This document shows, one piece after another, positions 43,074 to 50,043 of a stretch of DNA of 64,000 nucleotides. The notes below the pieces were generated by a model. It was not told where the DNA came from. It did no database searches and worked only from the letters and a program-made list of their open reading frames with translations. Source of the DNA: an uncultured Clostridia bacterium. Lineage in GTDB: Bacteria; Bacillota; Clostridia; Christensenellales; Borkfalkiaceae. Made by a program: the position numbers and the translations under genes. The stretch is from positions 1 to 64,000 of the forward strand of contig CAMUFJ010000002.1 of NCBI GenBank assembly GCA_947088135.1. The letters run 5' to 3'. Numbering within the stretch: the stretch's first letter is position 1; each line of letters starts with the position of its first letter.

Positions 43074-44831
43074 TTATTTCTTTTCGGGTTTTACGATGCG
43101 GATATGCACGTCGTCCGTCTGCTTTTGTTCCACGGGCGAAGGCGCGTTCATGAGCAGATCGCGCGCCTTGGCGTTCATGGGGAACGCGATAACTTCGCGG
43201 ATATTCACCGTGTCCGAAATGAGCATGACCATTCTGTCCACGCCGGGAGCAACGCCCGCGTGCGGGGGTGCGCCGAACTCGAACGCATGGTAGAGAGCGG
43301 GGAATTTTTTCACCACCTCTTCCTTGCCGAGCCCCACGAGCGAGAACGCTTTGAGCATGATCTCGGGGTCGTGGTTTCTGACCGCGCCCGAGGAAAGCTC
43401 CACGCCGTTGCACACAATGTCGTATTGATAGGCGAGCACTTCGAGGGGATCTTTTGCCTCCAACGCCTTCATTCCGCCCTGAGGCATGGAGAACGGATTG
43501 TGGCAGAATTCGAGCTCTCCGCTCTCTTCGCCGATCTCGTACATGGGGAAGTCGACGATCCAGCAGAAACGGTACACGTTCTTCTCCAACAAATCGAGCC
43601 CGTTCCCGAGCATGGTGCGCAAAACCCCCGCGCGCTTCTGCACGACGGAGAGCTTCTCCTCCGCGACGACGGCAACGAACGCGCCCTTTTCGAGCCCGAG
43701 GAAACGGCTGATCTCCTCGTTTTTCTCCGCCACGAATTTGGCGATTCCGCCCGCGGGAGCGCCGTTCTCGTCCAGCTTCCACCAGAACATCGCCCCCCCT
43801 TCCGTTTTGATTTTAAATTCCTCCGCCGTTTTATCGATCCACTTGCGGGCAACGTTGACGCCGTTCACCGCGATCGCCTTCACCCGCTTTCCTTCGAGTG
43901 CGGCAAACCCGCAGCCCTGCATAAACTCGGTAATATCCTTAACGGTGAGCGGGTTGCGCAAATCGGGCTTGTCGGAGCCGTACGTTTCGAGCGCCTCGCG
44001 GTAAGGAACGCGCTTGAAAGGCGGTTTATCCGCATCCCAGCCCGAATATTTTGCAAACACGGGAGGAAGCACCTCTTCGAGCACGGCGAAAACGTCCTCC
44101 TGCGTCGCAAACGCCATTTCGATATCGAGCTGATAGAACTCGCCGGGGGAACGGTCTGCGCGGGCGTCCTCGTCGCGGAAACAGGGCGCGATCTGGAAAT
44201 ATTTGTCGAACCCCGAGCACATTAAGAGCTGTTTGTACTGTTGCGGCGCTTGGGGAAGCGCGTAAAACTCACCGGGATAAAGACGGCTGGGCACGATATA
44301 GTCGCGCGCGCCCTCGGGCGAAGAGCTCGTTAAAATGGGCGTGGAGATTTCGGTAAATCCGCGTTCGGTCATAAGACGGCGCAAGTCCGCGATGATCTGG
44401 GCGCGGAGAACGATCTTGTCCCGCACCGCGCTGTTGCGAAGATCGAGGAAGCGGTAGCGAAGCCGCGCATCCTCCCCCGCCTCCGTGGAATGAGAAACCT
44501 CGAAGGGAAGCGCGGGCACCGTGCGCCGACCGAGCACCTCCACCTTTTCGGGAATAATTTCGATGAGCCCCGTTGCGATTTTATCGTTGGGAGAAGTGCG
44601 CAGAACGACTTTCCCCTCCACCGAAACGGTGGACTCGGTGGGAATGTCGCGCAGAGCGGAAAGACAGGGATCTTCCGTCGCCACTACCTGTGTCGTGCCG
44701 TAAAAGTCGCGAAGAACCGCGAAGAGCACCCCGCCCTTGTCGCGCTTGGAATCGAGCCAGCCCGAAATTTTCACCTGCTTGCCCGCGTCCTCCGCGCGCA
44801 GTTCGTTACAATGATGCGTTCTGTAAAACAT
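43074..44831 (-). CDS. aspS: Aspartyl-tRNA synthetase
   Basis: 585 residues from the ATG at 44831 (GGAG 6 nt upstream). Bacterial-type class II AspRS: an N-terminal OB-fold for the anticodon (KISGWLDSKRDKGGVLFAVLRD), motif 2 (YFQIAPCFRDEDARADRSPGE), a GAD insertion domain and motif 3 (GVAPGVDRMVMLI). Monocistronic with its own promoter and terminator. Whether it is discriminating or also charges tRNA-Asn cannot be decided by eye. No T-box element is seen in the 5' region. Confidence 0.98.
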   Translation of the reverse strand: MFYRTHHCNELRAEDAGKQVKISGWLDSKRDKGGVLFAVLRDFYGTTQVVATEDPCLSALRDIPTESTVSVEGKVVLRTSPNDKIATGLIEIIPEKVEVLGRRTVPALPFEVSHSTEAGEDARLRYRFLDLRNSAVRDKIVLRAQIIADLRRLMTERGFTEISTPILTSSSPEGARDYIVPSRLYPGEFYALPQAPQQYKQLLMCSGFDKYFQIAPCFRDEDARADRSPGEFYQLDIEMAFATQEDVFAVLEEVLPPVFAKYSGWDADKPPFKRVPYREALETYGSDKPDLRNPLTVKDITEFMQGCGFAALEGKRVKAIAVNGVNVARKWIDKTAEEFKIKTEGGAMFWWKLDENGAPAGGIAKFVAEKNEEISRFLGLEKGAFVAVVAEEKLSVVQKRAGVLRTMLGNGLDLLEKNVYRFCWIVDFPMYEIGEESGELEFCHNPFSMPQGGMKALEAKDPLEVLAYQYDIVCNGVELSSGAVRNHDPEIMLKAFSLVGLGKEEVVKKFPALYHAFEFGAPPHAGVAPGVDRMVMLISDTVNIREVIAFPMNAKARDLLMNAPSPVEQKQTDDVHIRIVKPEKK

Positions 44832-44882
44832 ATGTCGCTCCACGAATGTTAGATTTAAATTGCTTGTAAATAAGTTGTTTTT

Positions 44883-44911
44883 ATTTTATTCCTTTCCCGC
44901 AGATAAGTCAA
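44883..44911 (-). promoter_or_regulatory. Sigma-A promoter of aspS
   Basis: TTGACT, 17-nt spacer, TAAAAT on the minus strand; leader about 45 nt. Confidence 0.82.
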
Positions 44912-44965
44912 GTAAATAACGCCCGTCATTTTAAGCGAAGTAATGTTGACAATCCCCTTCCCTAC

Positions 44966-45161
44966 CCCTCCCCTTTGTCAAAGGGGAGGGCAAGATAAAA
45001 TGATGCGCGCGGAGCAAAACCGCGCTTTTGCGGTAGCGGACACAATTTGCCGCACACCTGAGGCTTACTGACTTTTAATAGACGGGCTCAACGCTCCCGT
45101 GACTTGGAGAGAGTAACTCGGTTACAAGCCCGCAAAGCTTTTCGCTTGCGAAAAGTTTGCG
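44966..45161 (-). repeat. Composite repeat of about 190 bp with a hairpin at each end (copy B)
   Basis: Read on the minus strand: hairpin 45131-45161 (CGCAAAC-TTTTCG / CGAAAAG-CTTTGCG), then the core 45036-45130 matching copy A over about 95 bp, then a variable GC-rich stretch, then hairpin 44966-44990 (CCCTCCCCTTTG / CAAAGGGGAGGG). It fills most of the gap 44912-45177 between the aspS and SRP RNA promoters. The rest of that gap holds nothing I recognise. Confidence 0.75.
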
Positions 45162-45177
45162 AAATCGTAAAAATCGC

Positions 45178-45206
45178 TTGATTATTTTCCGAAATTGGGT
45201 TATACT
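45178..45206 (+). promoter_or_regulatory. Sigma-A promoter of the SRP RNA gene
   Basis: TTGATT, 17-nt spacer, TATACT, just before the mature RNA region. The copy B hairpin ends 16 bp upstream. Confidence 0.82.
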
Positions 45207-45211
45207 ATATA

Positions 45212-45445
45212 AGCTGTGATAGGCGGGGAGTTAGCGGTGCCCTGTATCTGCAATCCGCTATAGCAGAGCCGAACGCTTTTCTCGGTGTCGTGTGTGGAAG
45301 GCAGCACGCGGAAAGGGATGTTGATAACAAGGTCTTATGCAACGTGCGTCCGCGAACCGTGTCAGGGCAGGGATGCAGCAGCACTAAACGGTGCCGTGCG
45401 TGTGCCATAAGGTAGCTTTGTCGGAGTTACCTCCCGCGTTACCGC
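45212..45445 (+). ncRNA. ffs: Signal recognition particle RNA, large bacterial type
   Basis: The 5' domain TGCCCTGTATCTGCAATCCG then CTATAGCAG matches the Alu-like part of the Bacillus SRP RNA. Helix 8 is perfect: GTCAGG, GCA, a GGGA (GNRA) tetraloop, TGC, AGCAGC, the Ffh M-domain binding site. The 5' GCGGGGAGTTA can pair with the 3' TTACCTCCCGC. Length near 235 nt marks the large type. It acts with Ffh (47.2 kb) and FtsY (49.1 kb). Exact ends are approximate. Confidence 0.95.
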
Positions 45446-45497
45446 TTCGGTATACGGCAACAAAAAAAGCACTCACAGTTTTTTTTCGAATGATAAA

Positions 45498-45526
45498 CCC
45501 GTTGGGATTCCCAACGGGCTTTTTTC
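45498..45526 (+). terminator. Terminator downstream of the SRP RNA
   Basis: CCCGTTGGGA and TCCCAACGGG nearly back to back, followed by CTTTTTT. Confidence 0.85.
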
Positions 45527-45607
45527 TTTGTTCTTTTCCTCGCTTTCACATTCCCCGCTTTGTTTCCCCTATGTCATCTTTACTTCCCCTTCGCCTCACT
45601 ATTCTCG

Positions 45608-45632
45608 CCTCCCCCCTATCAAGGGGGAAGGC
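45608..45632 (+). repeat. Isolated CCCC/GGGG hairpin repeat
   Basis: CCTCCCCCCTATCAAGGGGG then AAGGCAAG resembles the right-end hairpin of copies A and B. The stretch 45527-45720 otherwise shows no gene. Confidence 0.5.
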
Positions 45633-45720
45633 AAGAATTTCGAACGATTAAGCCTGTCATTAACGAACGTGAAGAATCTCCCGCGCCGCGGGGAGAAAAG
45701 CTTTATTGTCAAAAAAGCGC

Positions 45721-45912
45721 CTACACCGCTTTTGCCGTCAGTTTCCACTGTTGACCGTTTGGCATACAATATGTAAGATAGTGCCCTTCCTGTACAATTT
45801 CCCCGCAAAAATAATCGTCAATCAACAGTTTTATTTCCGCGAGCAACTCTCCGCCTGTAATCGGCGGCTCTTTTTTTGCCATGATTTCGTCAAAGTTGAG
45901 TTCGTTTTTCAT
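45721..45912 (-). CDS. Small accessory protein divergent from Xre regulator
   Basis: 63 residues from the ATG at 45912 (AGGAG upstream; MKNELNFDEIMAKK). Acidic and helical at first, then a compact C-terminus (DYFCGEIVQEGHYLTYCMPN). No family recognised. It is divergently transcribed from a two-HTH Xre regulator, with a palindrome between its -35 and -10 boxes, so it is probably that regulator's target. This pairing is common for small genes of integrated elements. Base composition is more AT-rich than the core genes. Confidence 0.65.
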   Translation of the reverse strand: MKNELNFDEIMAKKEPPITGGELLAEIKLLIDDYFCGEIVQEGHYLTYCMPNGQQWKLTAKAV

Positions 45913-45965
45913 TTTTGTTTCTCCTGAATTTTTTTCTAATTGCGCGCACAAATTAGTGTACCTCT

Positions 45966-46017
45966 ATTATACAGTGCGGAACTATGAAACATCAAGCAAA
46001 ATTGCATACTTCCGCAC
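45966..46017. promoter_or_regulatory. Divergent promoter with inverted-repeat operator for the Xre regulator
   Basis: GTGCGGAACTATG (45974-45986) and its inverted copy GTGCGGAAGTATG (46005-46017, read on minus) differ in one base. On the minus strand TTGATG, 18 nt, TATAAT (45966-45971) is the small gene's promoter, and one half-site lies in its spacer. The other half-site is close to the Xre start, suggesting mutual control. Confidence 0.65.
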
Positions 46018-46046
46018 AAAATACTTTGTAGAAAGAGGTCGATTTT

Positions 46047-46481
46047 ATGGATATTTTGTCGAATTTGTCAGATTCACTAAAAGAATTGATTACGCTTAAC
46101 GGTTTGAACGAAAAAACGCTTGCGGAAAAATCCAATGTTGCAATTTCTTCCATTTCTGCCTATATTAACAAAAAGCAAGCACCCTATCTTGAAAATTTGA
46201 TAACGCTTGCCGATTTCTTCGGTTGTTCTATTGATTATTTGTTGGAACGGACGGACAATTTACCGAAAAAAGAATATAGAACCTGTCCGCCTTTTTCGCA
46301 GAGATTTAACGAGCTATTAAAACTGCACAAATATTCTTATGCCGACTTTCAAGACAAAATCGCAAAAAGCAGTTTTTATGAATGGAAACGCGGGGATAGC
46401 GTTCCCACACTGCAAAACTTAACGGATTTAGCGAAGATATTCGATTGTTCCGTCGATTATCTTCTCGGCAGAGAAACGTAA
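46047..46481 (+). CDS. Xre-family regulator with two HTH domains
   Basis: 144 residues. Domain 1 (about 8-70: KTLAEKSNVAISSISAYINK, ending CSIDYLLERTD) and domain 2 (about 85-144: ADFQDKIAKSSFYEWKRGD, ending CSVDYLLGRET) are each a Xre/cro HTH followed by the same closing helix. The second HTH has a shorter turn (KIAKSSFYEWKRG), possibly degenerate. A single chain with two HTHs could bind an inverted repeat as a monomer. The operator-like palindrome upstream fits autoregulation. Confidence 0.87.
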   Translation: MDILSNLSDSLKELITLNGLNEKTLAEKSNVAISSISAYINKKQAPYLENLITLADFFGCSIDYLLERTDNLPKKEYRTCPPFSQRFNELLKLHKYSYADFQDKIAKSSFYEWKRGDSVPTLQNLTDLAKIFDCSVDYLLGRET

Positions 46482-46496
46482 AACCCCCGCCCCTGC

Positions 46497-46523
46497 CCCT
46501 CCCCCTTGCATAAGGGGGAGGGC
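46497..46523 (+). repeat. Isolated CCCC/GGGG hairpin repeat
   Basis: CCCTCCCCCTTG and the complement AAGGGGGAGGG around a short loop, followed by CAAG, just after the Xre gene. Same pattern as at 44966 and 45608. Confidence 0.55.
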
Positions 46524-46569
46524 AAGAGAAATAAGGATAAGCCCCCCAGAGGGGAAACCGAGGGTGAAC

Positions 46570-46608
46570 AAAAACAGCCGTGCGCGGTAACTGCGCACGG
46601 CTGTTTTT
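46570..46608. terminator. Bidirectional terminator between xre and khpA
   Basis: Perfect 16-bp arms AAAAACAGCCGTGCGC and GCGCACGGCTGTTTTT with a 7-nt loop. Serves khpA on the minus strand and xre on the plus strand. Confidence 0.92.
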
Positions 46609-46618
46609 GCAATAGAAA

Positions 46619-46864
46619 TTACTCCTCGCTTGAACGTTCGGTAATTTCTACGTTATACTTCTTGGAATCCTTGGGGGTCGCGGCGCGCACGATGGTGCGG
46701 AGCGCCTTCGCGATTTTACCCTGTTTTCCGATGACCTTGCCCATATCGGAATCGGACAGCAAAACGGTAACGTTGATCGCGTCGTCCGTTTCCTCCGTGC
46801 GATATTCGATATTTGCCTTATCCTCGGCGAACTGTTCCACGATGTACTTGATGAGTTCTAACAT
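46619..46864 (-). CDS. khpA: KH-domain RNA-binding protein KhpA
   Basis: 81 residues, the KhpA/YlqC size. The KH motif is VIGKQGKIAKALRTIV, with GKQG as the GXXG loop contacting RNA. KhpA works with KhpB in RNA binding and cell-division control. AGGAGGAGG precedes the ATG. It follows rpsP as in most Firmicutes and ends the plsX-to-khpA operon; rimM and trmD, which usually follow, are absent. Confidence 0.95.
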   Translation of the reverse strand: MLELIKYIVEQFAEDKANIEYRTEETDDAINVTVLLSDSDMGKVIGKQGKIAKALRTIVRAATPKDSKKYNVEITERSSEE

Positions 46865-46900
46865 AGCCTCCTCCTTATTCCGCTAAAACGCGATAAGAGC

Positions 46901-47191
46901 TTACTTCTTTTTCTTCGTCTTGGTCTTGGCGGGGCTGAGCTTTTTGGACTGTTCCATTGCGCCCGCTTTAACGAGCAACGACTTCACGGTTTCCGTGGGC
47001 TGTACGCCCTTGCCGAGCCATTCTTTCGCCTTTTCGACGTCTACGGTGAGGGTCACGGGCGTGGACTTGGGATCGTAGTAACCGATCTTTTCGATATATT
47101 CGCCCGTAGCCGCCTTACGCGCGTCTACGACCACGATGCGGTAAACGGGGGACTTCTTGTCACCGAGTCTTACCAAACGCATCTTAACCAT
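46901..47191 (-). CDS. rpsP: 30S ribosomal protein S16
   Basis: 96 residues from the ATG at 47191, with GGAGG 8 nt upstream; an earlier in-frame start five codons upstream would lie over the ribosome site. [20 protein letters not shown] and IGYYDPKS are the S16 signature. The C-terminus is a Lys-rich tail. It lies between ffh and khpA, the standard order. Confidence 0.97.
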   Translation of the reverse strand: MVKMRLVRLGDKKSPVYRIVVVDARKAATGEYIEKIGYYDPKSTPVTLTVDVEKAKEWLGKGVQPTETVKSLLVKAGAMEQSKKLSPAKTKTKKKK

Positions 47192-47232
47192 AATACCTAC
47201 CTCCAAAATTGATTTTCTGTTTTGTGTTTTAT

Positions 47233-48552
47233 TTAAAAGGGAAGGCGCATTTTGCCCTTTCCGCCCTTTAACTGTTTCATGAGCATTTTCGTCTGTTCGA
47301 ACTGCTTCAAAAGCTGATTGATTTCCTGCACCGTCGTGCCCGACCCGAGCGCGATTCTGCGCTTACGCTGGGAGTTGATGATTTGCGGATTATCCCGCTC
47401 GCGCGGCGTCATGGAAAGAATGATCGCCTTGGTGTGCTCCATTTTCTTCTCGTCGAGGTCTTTTTCGTTGATTTTCATTTTACCTGCGCCGGGGAGCATA
47501 CTTGCAAGCGCGCCCGCACCGCCCATCTTTTTGAGCGCTTCGAACTGCTGCAAATAATCGGTAAGCGTGAAGGAGGCTTCGCGGAGTTTGCGCTGCATCT
47601 CTTGCGCTTGCTGTTCCGTGACCGCTTCCTGCGCTTTTTCGATGAGGGAAAGCACGTCCCCCATTCCCAAAATGCGGGAAGCCATGCGGTCGGGATAAAA
47701 AGGTTCCAAATCAGTGAGCTTTTCCCCCACGCCGACGAACTTGATGGGCTTGCCCGTGACTGCCTTGATGGAGAGGCACGCGCCGCCGCGGGTATCGCCG
47801 TCCAGCTTAGTGAGAATAACGCCCGTCACGTCCAACCGCTCGTTGAAAGTTTGGGCAACGTTTACGGCGTCCTGACCCGTCATCGCGTCCACGGTAAGGA
47901 GGATTTCCGTTACGTCCACCGCTTTTTTGATCTCTTCGAGCTCTTTCATGAGCGCGTCGTCGATGTGAAGCCGTCCCGCGGTATCCACCACCACGGTGTC
48001 GTAACCCATTTTTAAAGCGTATTCCACCGCTTGCTTGGCGGTTTTGGCGGGATTTTGCGTGCCCTTTTCGAACACCTCCGTTTCCGCCTTCTTCCCTACT
48101 ACTTTGAGCTGGTCGATCGCCGCGGGACGGTAAATGTCGCACGCGACGAGCAAGGGGCGCTTCCCCTGCTTTTTGAGTTGAAGGGCGAGTTTCCCGCAAA
48201 GGGTAGTCTTTCCCGCGCCCTGCAAGCCGCACATAAGAATAACAGTAGGCGGTTTAGATGCCACTTCGAGCTTGGCGTTACCCGAACCCATGAGCGCGAT
48301 TAGCTCGTCGTTCACGATTTTGATGACCTGCTGGGCGGGATTGAGGGATTCCAGAACCTGCTGTCCCACCGCCTTTTCGGAAACCTCGGCTATAAACTGC
48401 TTGGCGACGCGTAAGTTTACGTCCGCCTCCAAAAGGGCGATACGCACCTCCCGCATTGCCGAGCGGATTTCGAGCTCGGTAAGCCTTCCCCGCTTGGTGA
48501 GCTTACTGAATATGTGGTTGAGCCGCTCGGAGAGCGAACCGAATAATGCCAT
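47233..48552 (-). CDS. ffh: Signal recognition particle GTPase Ffh
   Basis: 439 residues. N domain 1-90; G domain with [15 protein letters not shown] (G1), DTAGRL (G3), [10 protein letters not shown] (G4/5) and the DARGG-like closing. The Met-rich M domain near 300-430 binds signal sequences and SRP RNA ([18 protein letters not shown]). Its RNA partner is at 45.2 kb and its receptor FtsY is two genes upstream. It follows ylxM closely. Confidence 0.98.
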   Translation of the reverse strand: MALFGSLSERLNHIFSKLTKRGRLTELEIRSAMREVRIALLEADVNLRVAKQFIAEVSEKAVGQQVLESLNPAQQVIKIVNDELIALMGSGNAKLEVASKPPTVILMCGLQGAGKTTLCGKLALQLKKQGKRPLLVACDIYRPAAIDQLKVVGKKAETEVFEKGTQNPAKTAKQAVEYALKMGYDTVVVDTAGRLHIDDALMKELEEIKKAVDVTEILLTVDAMTGQDAVNVAQTFNERLDVTGVILTKLDGDTRGGACLSIKAVTGKPIKFVGVGEKLTDLEPFYPDRMASRILGMGDVLSLIEKAQEAVTEQQAQEMQRKLREASFTLTDYLQQFEALKKMGGAGALASMLPGAGKMKINEKDLDEKKMEHTKAIILSMTPRERDNPQIINSQRKRRIALGSGTTVQEINQLLKQFEQTKMLMKQLKGGKGKMRLPF

Positions 48553-48603
48553 AGTATCCCCTTACTCTATACTTTCTCGGCTTCCGCAAGCCGAATAACA
48601 ATC

Positions 48604-48990
48604 TTACAGCAGTTCGTCGGCGTGTTCGCGTATCGCCCGCCGTACTTCTTCTTCGTAATCGCGGTCGAGGATTTTCGCAATCCCCTCGCGTTGATCTTTT
48701 GTAAGCCCCGCGCTCTCCGCCCATTTGCCGATGTCCGTCCTCAGAAAGGATTGCGTTAAGCCGACTTCGGCGATCACGGAGTTGAACCGCAACTTCTCCT
48801 CGTACTTTTCGAGCTTCTTTCTGCAAGTGTTCAAGCAATCGGAAACGCTTTGACGGGAACAGTTCTTCTGCTCCGCGATTTCGGAAAGCGATAGATCGTA
48901 ATTGAAATAGAGGTCGGTAATTTCCTGCTGCGTTTTGGTGAGAAGCGGACTGTATTTGTCCCAAAGCCGCATGAAATGCAAATCTTCCAT
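48604..48990 (-). CDS. ylxM: YlxM/UPF0122 HTH protein associated with SRP
   Basis: 128 residues. The N-terminal 65 residues form a sigma-70-region-4-like HTH (LTKTQQEITDLYFNYDLSLSEIAEQ, then SRQSVSDCLNTCRKKLEKYE). YlxM genes nearly always precede ffh in Firmicutes. In streptococci the protein binds Ffh and SRP RNA and modulates its GTPase. The spacing to ffh (51 nt) supports an operon. The C-terminal half is acidic and longer than in the shortest homologues. Confidence 0.93.
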   Translation of the reverse strand: MEDLHFMRLWDKYSPLLTKTQQEITDLYFNYDLSLSEIAEQKNCSRQSVSDCLNTCRKKLEKYEEKLRFNSVIAEVGLTQSFLRTDIGKWAESAGLTKDQREGIAKILDRDYEEEVRRAIREHADELL

Positions 48991-49094
48991 ACCACCCTCC
49001 TTGCGGTATTATATCCCATAAAAAAACGCCTGTCAAGTATTTTTACCGTACAGGCGAAATTTTTTTGATTTGTAACCTATTCTCTCAGCTTCCG

Positions 49095-49991
49095 TTAAAT
49101 AAATCCTTCTACAAATTCTTCGGCGTCGAAGGGAACGAGATCGTCGAGCTTTTCCCCCACGCCCGCAAAGACGACGGGAATGCCGAGCTCCCCGCACAGC
49201 GAGAACACGAACCCGCCCTTTGCCGTGCCGTCGAGCTTGGTGAGCACGATACCGTCGAGCTCCACCGCCTCGTCGAACACGCGCGCCTGATTGACGGCGT
49301 TCTGCCCCGTAGTGGCGTCGAGCACCAACAGCTTATAGAACGCCGCTTCGGGAAATTCCCGCGTGACGACGCGGTCCATTTTTTTGAGCTCGTTCATTAA
49401 GTTTTCTTTTACGTGAAGCCGTCCCGCAGTGTCTACGAGCACCACGTCCGTTCCCTTCGACTTTGCGGAGGCGACGGCGTCGAAAATGACGGCGGAGGGA
49501 TCGCTCCCCTCCTCGTGCTTGACGATGCGCACGCCCGCGCGCTCCGCCCACACGTTGAGCTGGTCGGATGCCGCCGCGCGGAAGGTATCCGCCGCCGCAA
49601 CCGTCACGCTTTTCTTCTGCGATACGAAATAGTTCGCGACTTTCCCGATCGTGGTGGTCTTGCCCACCCCGTTTACGCCCACGAACATGATGACGCAGGG
49701 GTAAGTGATTTCGGGAATTTCCGCCTCGTTCAAGGTATCTTCGAGAATGTCTTTCAGCAAATCGGTAACGAATTTTTCGTCCTTTACCTTGTTGCCGATC
49801 GCTTCCTCGCGCACCTGATCCACGATCTCCTCGGCAGTACGCACCGACACGTCGGAAGAAATGAGAATCTCTTCCAACTCGTCGTAAAACTCGTTCCCGA
49901 TTTTATCTTTCAGGAAGAGTTGGCGCATTTTATGCGCCAACCCGTCTTTCGTCTTTTTGAGTGCGTTTTTAATTTTTCCGAATAAACCCAT
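49095..49991 (-). CDS. ftsY: Signal recognition particle receptor FtsY
   Basis: 298 residues with a very short acidic A region, so essentially the NG core. G1 is GVNGVGKTTTIGKVA; DTFRAAASDQLNVWAERAG, DTAGRLHVKENL (G3) and TKLDGTAKGG (G4) complete the SRP-GTPase set. It docks Ffh at the membrane. smc lies 52 nt upstream and ylxM follows. Confidence 0.98.
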   Translation of the reverse strand: MGLFGKIKNALKKTKDGLAHKMRQLFLKDKIGNEFYDELEEILISSDVSVRTAEEIVDQVREEAIGNKVKDEKFVTDLLKDILEDTLNEAEIPEITYPCVIMFVGVNGVGKTTTIGKVANYFVSQKKSVTVAAADTFRAAASDQLNVWAERAGVRIVKHEEGSDPSAVIFDAVASAKSKGTDVVLVDTAGRLHVKENLMNELKKMDRVVTREFPEAAFYKLLVLDATTGQNAVNQARVFDEAVELDGIVLTKLDGTAKGGFVFSLCGELGIPVVFAGVGEKLDDLVPFDAEEFVEGFI

Positions 49992-50043
49992 AAATACCTC
50001 GTAAATTCACACGATTTTTTGCGAAGCCAAAAAGTGTAGACTC

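Noticed and set aside
43800..44843. T-box leader before aspS or hisS
   Set aside because: No T-box core motif or anticodon-loop structure seen; the aspS leader is only about 45 nt and hisS is inside an operon.
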